This document shows, one piece after another, positions 61,001-64,000 of a stretch of DNA of 64,000 nucleotides (positions are counted from its first letter, which is position 1; the number at the start of each line of letters is the position of its first letter). The notes under the pieces were generated by a model that was not told the origin of the DNA, did not search any database, and was given only the letters and a program-made list of their open reading frames with translations. The DNA comes from Amycolatopsis eburnea (lineage in GTDB: Bacteria > Actinomycetota > Actinomycetes > Mycobacteriales > Pseudonocardiaceae). The DNA lies in assembly GCF_003937945.1 (NCBI RefSeq), contig NZ_RSEC01000058.1, positions 1,364,001 through 1,428,000 of the forward strand. Direction: 5' to 3'. A program made the translations under genes and the position numbers.

Positions 61001-62569
61001 GTCGAAGATCAGCCGCGGCCGGCTGGACAGCGTCGCGATCGGCGAGTCGTTGCCCATCGAGCCGATCGGCTCCGCGCCGGTGCGGGCCATCGGCTCGAGG
61101 ATGGTGTCGAGCTCCTCCTCGGTGTAGCCGAACGCCTGCTGGCGGCGCACGAGCGCGGCGTGGAGCGGGACCTCGCGGTCGCGCTCGGGCAGGTCCTCCA
61201 GGTGCAGGAGACCGGCCTCGACCCACTCGTCGTAGGGGTGCGCGGTGGCCAGCTCGGTCTTGATCTCGTCGTCCTCGATGATCCGGCCCTCGGCGGTGTC
61301 CACGAGGAACATCCGGCCGGGTTCGAGGCGTCCCTTGCGGACGATCGTCGCCGGGTCGATGTCGAGCACGCCGACCTCGGAGGCCAGCACGACGAGGCCG
61401 TCGTCGGTCACCCAGTACCGGCCGGGGCGCAGGCCGTTGCGGTCGAGGACCGCGCCGATCTGGGAGCCGTCGGTGAAGGCGACCAGCGCCGGGCCGTCCC
61501 ACGGTTCCATCAGCGTCGAGTGGAACTCGTAGAAGGCGCGCCGGGCCGGGTCCATCTCCTGGTGGTTCTCCCAGGCCTCCGGGATCATCATCAGGACCGA
61601 GTGCGGCAGCGAGCGGCCGCCGAGGTGGAGCAGCTCCAGCACCTCGTCGAACGACGCCGAGTCGCTGGCGCCGCGGGTGATCACCGGGTAGATCCGCTTG
61701 AGGTCGCCCGGGACCAGGTCGGTCTCGAGCAGCGCCTCGCGGGCGTCCATCCAGTTGCGGTTGCCGCGCAGGGTGTTGATCTCGCCGTTGTGCGCGACGT
61801 ACCGGTACGGGTGCGCCAGCGGCCACGACGGGAAGGTGTTGGTGGAGAAGCGGGAGTGCACCAGGCCGATGGCGCTGGTGACGCGCTCGTCGGTGAGGTC
61901 GGCGAAGAAGCGCTCGACCTGCGGCTCGGTGAGCATTCCTTTGTAGACGATCGTGCGCGAGGACAGCGACGGGAAGTAGACGTCGTCCTCGACGAGCTCG
62001 TGCTCGGCGCGCTTGCGGACGCAGAAGGCGCTGCGCTCGATGTGCAGCGGGTCCGAGTGCTCCGGCTTCGGGCGGCGCGCGGCGAGGAACAGCTGCGTGA
62101 AGTGCGGCATGGTCTCGGCCGCGGTCGGCCCGCAGTGCTCGGTGTGCACCGGCAGCTCGCGCCAGCCGAGGACGCGCATGTCCTCTTCCGCGGCGATGCG
62201 CTCGATGGTCGTCATGGCCCGGCCGCGGCGCTTTTCGTCCTGCGGCAGGAAAGCGGTGCCGACGGCGTAGGTGCCCGGCTCGGGCAGCTCGAAGTCGACG
62301 ACTTCGCGGTAGAACTCGTCCGGGACCTGGATGAGCAGTCCCGCGCCGTCCCCGGTGTCCGGTTCGGCACCCCGCGCCCCGCGGTGTTCCAGGTTGCGCA
62401 ACGCGACCAGGGCTTTGGCGACGATCGCATGATCGCGCCGCCCGGTCAGGTCGGCGACGAAGGCGACACCGCAGGCGTCGTGTTCGTAGTCGCTCCGGTA
62501 GAGGCCTTCGGCCTCGGCGTTGCTGAACTGCTCCCCGGACGGGGGCAGGGAATTGGCACGGTGGGTCAC
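57998..62569 (-). CDS. gltB: Glutamate synthase large subunit GltB
   Basis: 1523 aa, GTG start, usual length. A 32-residue propeptide precedes Cys33 (EHDACGVAFVAD), the N-terminal nucleophile of the amidotransferase. The central FMN/alpha-beta barrel includes SGHDGGTGASPLSSIKHAG; the 3Fe-4S site is C-x5-C-x4-C (MMRVCHLDTCPVG); the C-terminal beta-helix has repeated GG-x-G patterns. It makes two Glu from Gln and 2-oxoglutarate. Confidence 0.97.
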   Translation of the reverse strand: MTHRANSLPPSGEQFSNAEAEGLYRSDYEHDACGVAFVADLTGRRDHAIVAKALVALRNLEHRGARGAEPDTGDGAGLLIQVPDEFYREVVDFELPEPGTYAVGTAFLPQDEKRRGRAMTTIERIAAEEDMRVLGWRELPVHTEHCGPTAAETMPHFTQLFLAARRPKPEHSDPLHIERSAFCVRKRAEHELVEDDVYFPSLSSRTIVYKGMLTEPQVERFFADLTDERVTSAIGLVHSRFSTNTFPSWPLAHPYRYVAHNGEINTLRGNRNWMDAREALLETDLVPGDLKRIYPVITRGASDSASFDEVLELLHLGGRSLPHSVLMMIPEAWENHQEMDPARRAFYEFHSTLMEPWDGPALVAFTDGSQIGAVLDRNGLRPGRYWVTDDGLVVLASEVGVLDIDPATIVRKGRLEPGRMFLVDTAEGRIIEDDEIKTELATAHPYDEWVEAGLLHLEDLPERDREVPLHAALVRRQQAFGYTEEELDTILEPMARTGAEPIGSMGNDSPIATLSSRPRLIFDYFIQLFAQVTNPPLDAIREELVTALGTQIGAEPNLLTGDAASCRRIVLPFPVLDNDQLAKLVHVNDDGDLPEFQAVTVLGRYNVHGGGDALLKRLDEIRAEVSEAIEDGARLIVLSDRGVDEDHAPIPSLLLTGAVHHHLVREKTRTQVGLIVEAGDAREVHHIALLIGYGVAAVNPYLAMATVEEMAHQGLIPGVTPKEATQNLIKALGKGVRKTMSKMGVSTVASYTGAQIFEAIGLGEEVIETCFTGTTSRLGGVGFETLADEVAKRHKYAFPADGVRASHRELETGADYQWRREGEPHLFNPQTVFKLQHSTRSGKYEIFKEYTKAVDDQAEKLLTLRGLFDFKYGKRAPVPIEEVEPVSEIVKRFATGAISYGSISMEMHQTLAIAMNRLGGKSNTGEGGEDAERLYDPERRSAVKQVASGRFGVTSEYLVNADDIQIKMAQGAKPGEGGQLPGAKVYPWIAKTRFSTPGVGLISPPPHHDIYSIEDLAQLIHDLKNANPNARIHVKLVSEVGVGTVAAGVSKAHADVVLISGHDGGTGASPLSSIKHAGGPWELGLAETQQTLLANRLRDRIVVQTDGQLKTGRDVVVAALLGAEEFGFATAPLVVSGCIMMRVCHLDTCPVGVATQNPKLREKFSGKAEYVVNFFEFIAQEVREYLAELGFRSIAEAVGHAEFLDKRKAIEHWKASGLDLSPIFHVPDMAPAGLRLQQTLQDHGLEKALDNTLIQLAEGALNSGDKVRLELPVRNVNRTVGTMLGSELTKRWGGEGLPDDTIDVTFTGTAGQSFGAFVPKGITLRLIGDGNDYVGKGLSGGRLIVRPPREAKYVAEEQIIAGNVIAYGATSGEIFIRGKVGERFCVRNSGALAVVEGVGDHGGEYMTGGRMVVLGPIGRNFAAGMSGGIAYVLDLPAHRVNPEMVDLDPLDSEDADFLRETLEKHYDETESAVARELLADWDAGVDRFGKVMPKDYKRVLAAQVQAERDGRDVNEAIMEAAHG

Positions 62570-63100
62570 GGCTGGCCGCCTCCCAAGGCGTTGGCGCGAC
62601 CGGTACTCACTCCATCGTGTGGTTCGAGCTGAACCGGTTAACGAAGTGGTCCGGTACCGCGATGGTCAGTCGAGAACAGTTGCTGTTGTCGAGGTGCAAG
62701 ACGCCGCGTGGGACCGGCCGAGCGGCGATGCTCGGAAAACCGGACGCGGTCATCTGGGAGGCCGCACGACACTGGGCAGCCGAACATGTCGGGTGCTGCG
62801 TGCGCGCAAGACGGACCACTGTGGTGGGGGTCAGCCGAGCGCGCGGTGTTACTCCCGGGTTCGCCGGGTCTTATGACGATAGTGTGAATTCGCTGTTATC
62901 GACATACGTCGTTGCCCCCGGGTGGGAAATGCCACGCTTACGTTGACGGGCCAGGGGGTAGTCCCATATGTCGGGCTGTGGCTCCCGAATGACGTTGCGG
63001 GACCCCGCTGACCTGCGGAAACGTCCGTCGCAAGTGGTCCGGGGCACGTGCTTGGACGCCGTGCCGGGGTGGGAAGCTGGGGGCATGGCGGACTCGTCCG
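62570..63100. other. Intergenic region upstream of gltB
   Basis: 531 bases with no convincing gene. A patch at about 62870-62950 is clearly less GC-rich than the surroundings and probably contains promoter elements. A 32-codon ATG frame on the minus strand (62871-62969) spans it, but its codon third positions are not GC-biased, so I do not call it a gene. TTGACG at 62943-62948 could be a -35 on the plus strand. Confidence 0.4.
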
Positions 63101-63733
63101 ATGACTGATCGTTATCTCTCCGTGGCTCGATCCGGGGTCCACGAGATCGAGATCAAGCGCTCCCGGTTCCTCTGCGCGCTCGCCCCGGTGACGTCGGAGG
63201 AGGCGGCGCGCGAGTTCATCGCGGGCCGCCGGCGGGCCGATCCGGGAGCGCGGCACCACTGCCACGCCTTCGTTCTGGGTCCCGACGGCCGCACCCAGCG
63301 CTCGAGCGACGACGGCGAGCCGGCCGGCACCGCGGGCACGCCGATGCTCGAAGTCCTGCGCCGCCGCGAGGTGACCGATGTGGTCGCGGTGGTGACCCGG
63401 TACTTCGGCGGGGTGCTGCTGGGCGCGGGTGGACTGATCCGCGCGTACGGACAGTCCGTTTCGGAGGCACTGGAAGTTGTTGGTGTACTAGAACACCGGC
63501 GTCTCGCGTTGGTGGAAGTGGCGGTGAGCTACGACCGCGCGGGCCGGCTCGAGAACGACTTGCGGGCGTCGCCGTACTTGGTCCACGCGACCCGGTTCGA
63601 GGAGCTGGCGCGGTTCGAGGTCGGGCTGGCGCCGGGGGAGGCGCCGGCGTTCGAGAGCTGGCTGGCGGACCTGACGAACGGCGAAGCGGCGACGACGGCG
63701 CTCGGCGACCACTGGGTGACCGGGCGCAGCTGA
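63101..63733 (+). CDS. YigZ/IMPACT (UPF0029) family protein
   Basis: 210 aa. N-terminal IMPACT domain: RSRFLCALAPV, HHCHAFVLG, SSDDGEPAGTAGTPML, VTRYFGGVLLGAGGLIRAY; C-terminal DUF1949-like ferredoxin fold. The family is linked to translation factors (yeast Yih1/IMPACT binds Gcn1), but the bacterial role is not settled. Length typical (about 205). A hairpin and then a long palindrome follow. Confidence 0.93.
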   Translation: MTDRYLSVARSGVHEIEIKRSRFLCALAPVTSEEAAREFIAGRRRADPGARHHCHAFVLGPDGRTQRSSDDGEPAGTAGTPMLEVLRRREVTDVVAVVTRYFGGVLLGAGGLIRAYGQSVSEALEVVGVLEHRRLALVEVAVSYDRAGRLENDLRASPYLVHATRFEELARFEVGLAPGEAPAFESWLADLTNGEAATTALGDHWVTGRS

Positions 63734-63736
63734 AGC

Positions 63737-63761
63737 CCCGGGCTGGAGGTCAGGGCCCGGG
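63737..63761 (+). terminator. GC hairpin after the YigZ gene
   Basis: CCCGGGC (63737-63743) pairs exactly with GCCCGGG (63755-63761), loop 11 bases, starting three bases after the stop codon. No U-tract. Confidence 0.45.
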
Positions 63762-63800
63762 CAAAGTCGGGCAGCACGGCCGATCCGGACATCCGCGATG

Positions 63801-63851
63801 TCATGAAAGGGTCGTTCATCTCACCAGACGACATGAACGACCCTTTCATGA
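63801..63851. repeat. Palindromic intergenic repeat, family A (perfect arms)
   Basis: TCATGAAAGGGTCGTTCAT (63801-63819) and its exact complement (63833-63851) flank a 13-base loop. The 19-bp perfect stem shares its sequence with the copy at 25141-25187. The rest of the window to base 64000 shows no supported gene. Confidence 0.8.
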
Positions 63852-64000
63852 CGTCCCGCGGTGCCGGGTGGTCCACCGGCCCTGACTGGTCCGGTCCGCG
63901 GATCGCTTGCTGCGCAACGAACTTTCGGTGCTTCCGCCGGAGGGTCCCGTCGTGGCACCATGTCCTGCCACCGAGTTCCGGTACCACTTCGATCCCCTCG

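Noticed and set aside
57959..62632. 1557-codon open frame opposite gltB
   Set aside because: Antisense shadow of a well-recognised gene; no domain-like sequence.
62871..62969. 32-codon ORF on the minus strand upstream of gltB
   Set aside because: No RBS, and codon third positions are not GC-rich as in real genes here; kept only as part of the intergenic note.
63529..63987. 152-codon frame on the minus strand at the right edge
   Set aside because: It runs through the palindrome and is antisense to the YigZ gene; the composition is not gene-like.

Overview
The window reads as chromosome of a high-GC actinobacterium, most likely Amycolatopsis or a close relative in the Pseudonocardiaceae. This is inferred from the very high GC content, frequent GTG starts, short 4-base gene overlaps, an Emb-type arabinosyltransferase (mycolata-type cell wall), the fused cobIJ gene, a DasR-like operator before a chitinase, and small intergenic palindrome families. 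No rRNA, tRNA, CRISPR array or intact transposase gene was seen.

Layout. 1-5 kb: a cut gene, a small unknown, a deaminase/reductase fusion, a secreted chitinase, and a sensor kinase/response regulator pair. 4.9-10.5 kb: a GT39-like glycosyltransferase and cobN; cobN sits behind a cobalamin riboswitch and reads on towards the glycosyltransferase and two-component genes. 10.5-16.6 kb: a locus resembling poly-gamma-glutamate synthesis (pgsB, pgsC, an NlpC/P60 hydrolase, a large double-HAMP membrane protein) with a divergent membrane-anchored protein resembling PGA hydrolases. 16.7-20 kb: a large secreted subtilase. 20-23 kb: a cluster with a methylamine dehydrogenase light-chain-like Tat substrate, MauD- and MauE-like redox membrane proteins, two further membrane proteins and an unknown, but no heavy chain and no MauG. 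23-25 kb: an ABC exporter with an HTH regulator and a perfect inverted-repeat operator.

25.8-29 kb and 34.4-51.1 kb hold most of the aerobic cobalamin pathway: cobG-cobH-cobIJ; bluB-cobK-(Gfo/Idh)-cobM-(36-codon ORF)-cobL read leftwards from a divergent promoter facing ChlI/D chelatase-cobO-cobB-cobC; then cobS, cobT, cobU, cobD-cobQ, and the cobalt transporter cbtAB under a second cobalamin riboswitch. CobA and CobF are not in the window. A sedolisin protease and an Emb arabinosyltransferase separate the two parts. VOC and WYL-regulator genes lie inside the second part.

51.2-64 kb: a ROK sugar kinase, a DeoR regulator, a ricin-type lectin, a winged-helix regulator, a TetR/SDR divergent pair with twin operators, the glutamate synthase operon gltBD, and a YigZ/IMPACT protein.

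Four loci carry unusual intergenic repeats: two copies of an element with internal 30-bp tandem hairpins (28963-29130 and 45632-45834), and a second group of palindromes (25141-25187, 25328-25380, 63801-63851). The strongest candidates for undescribed biology are the Mau-like cluster at 20-23 kb and the PGA-like locus at 10.5-16.6 kb.
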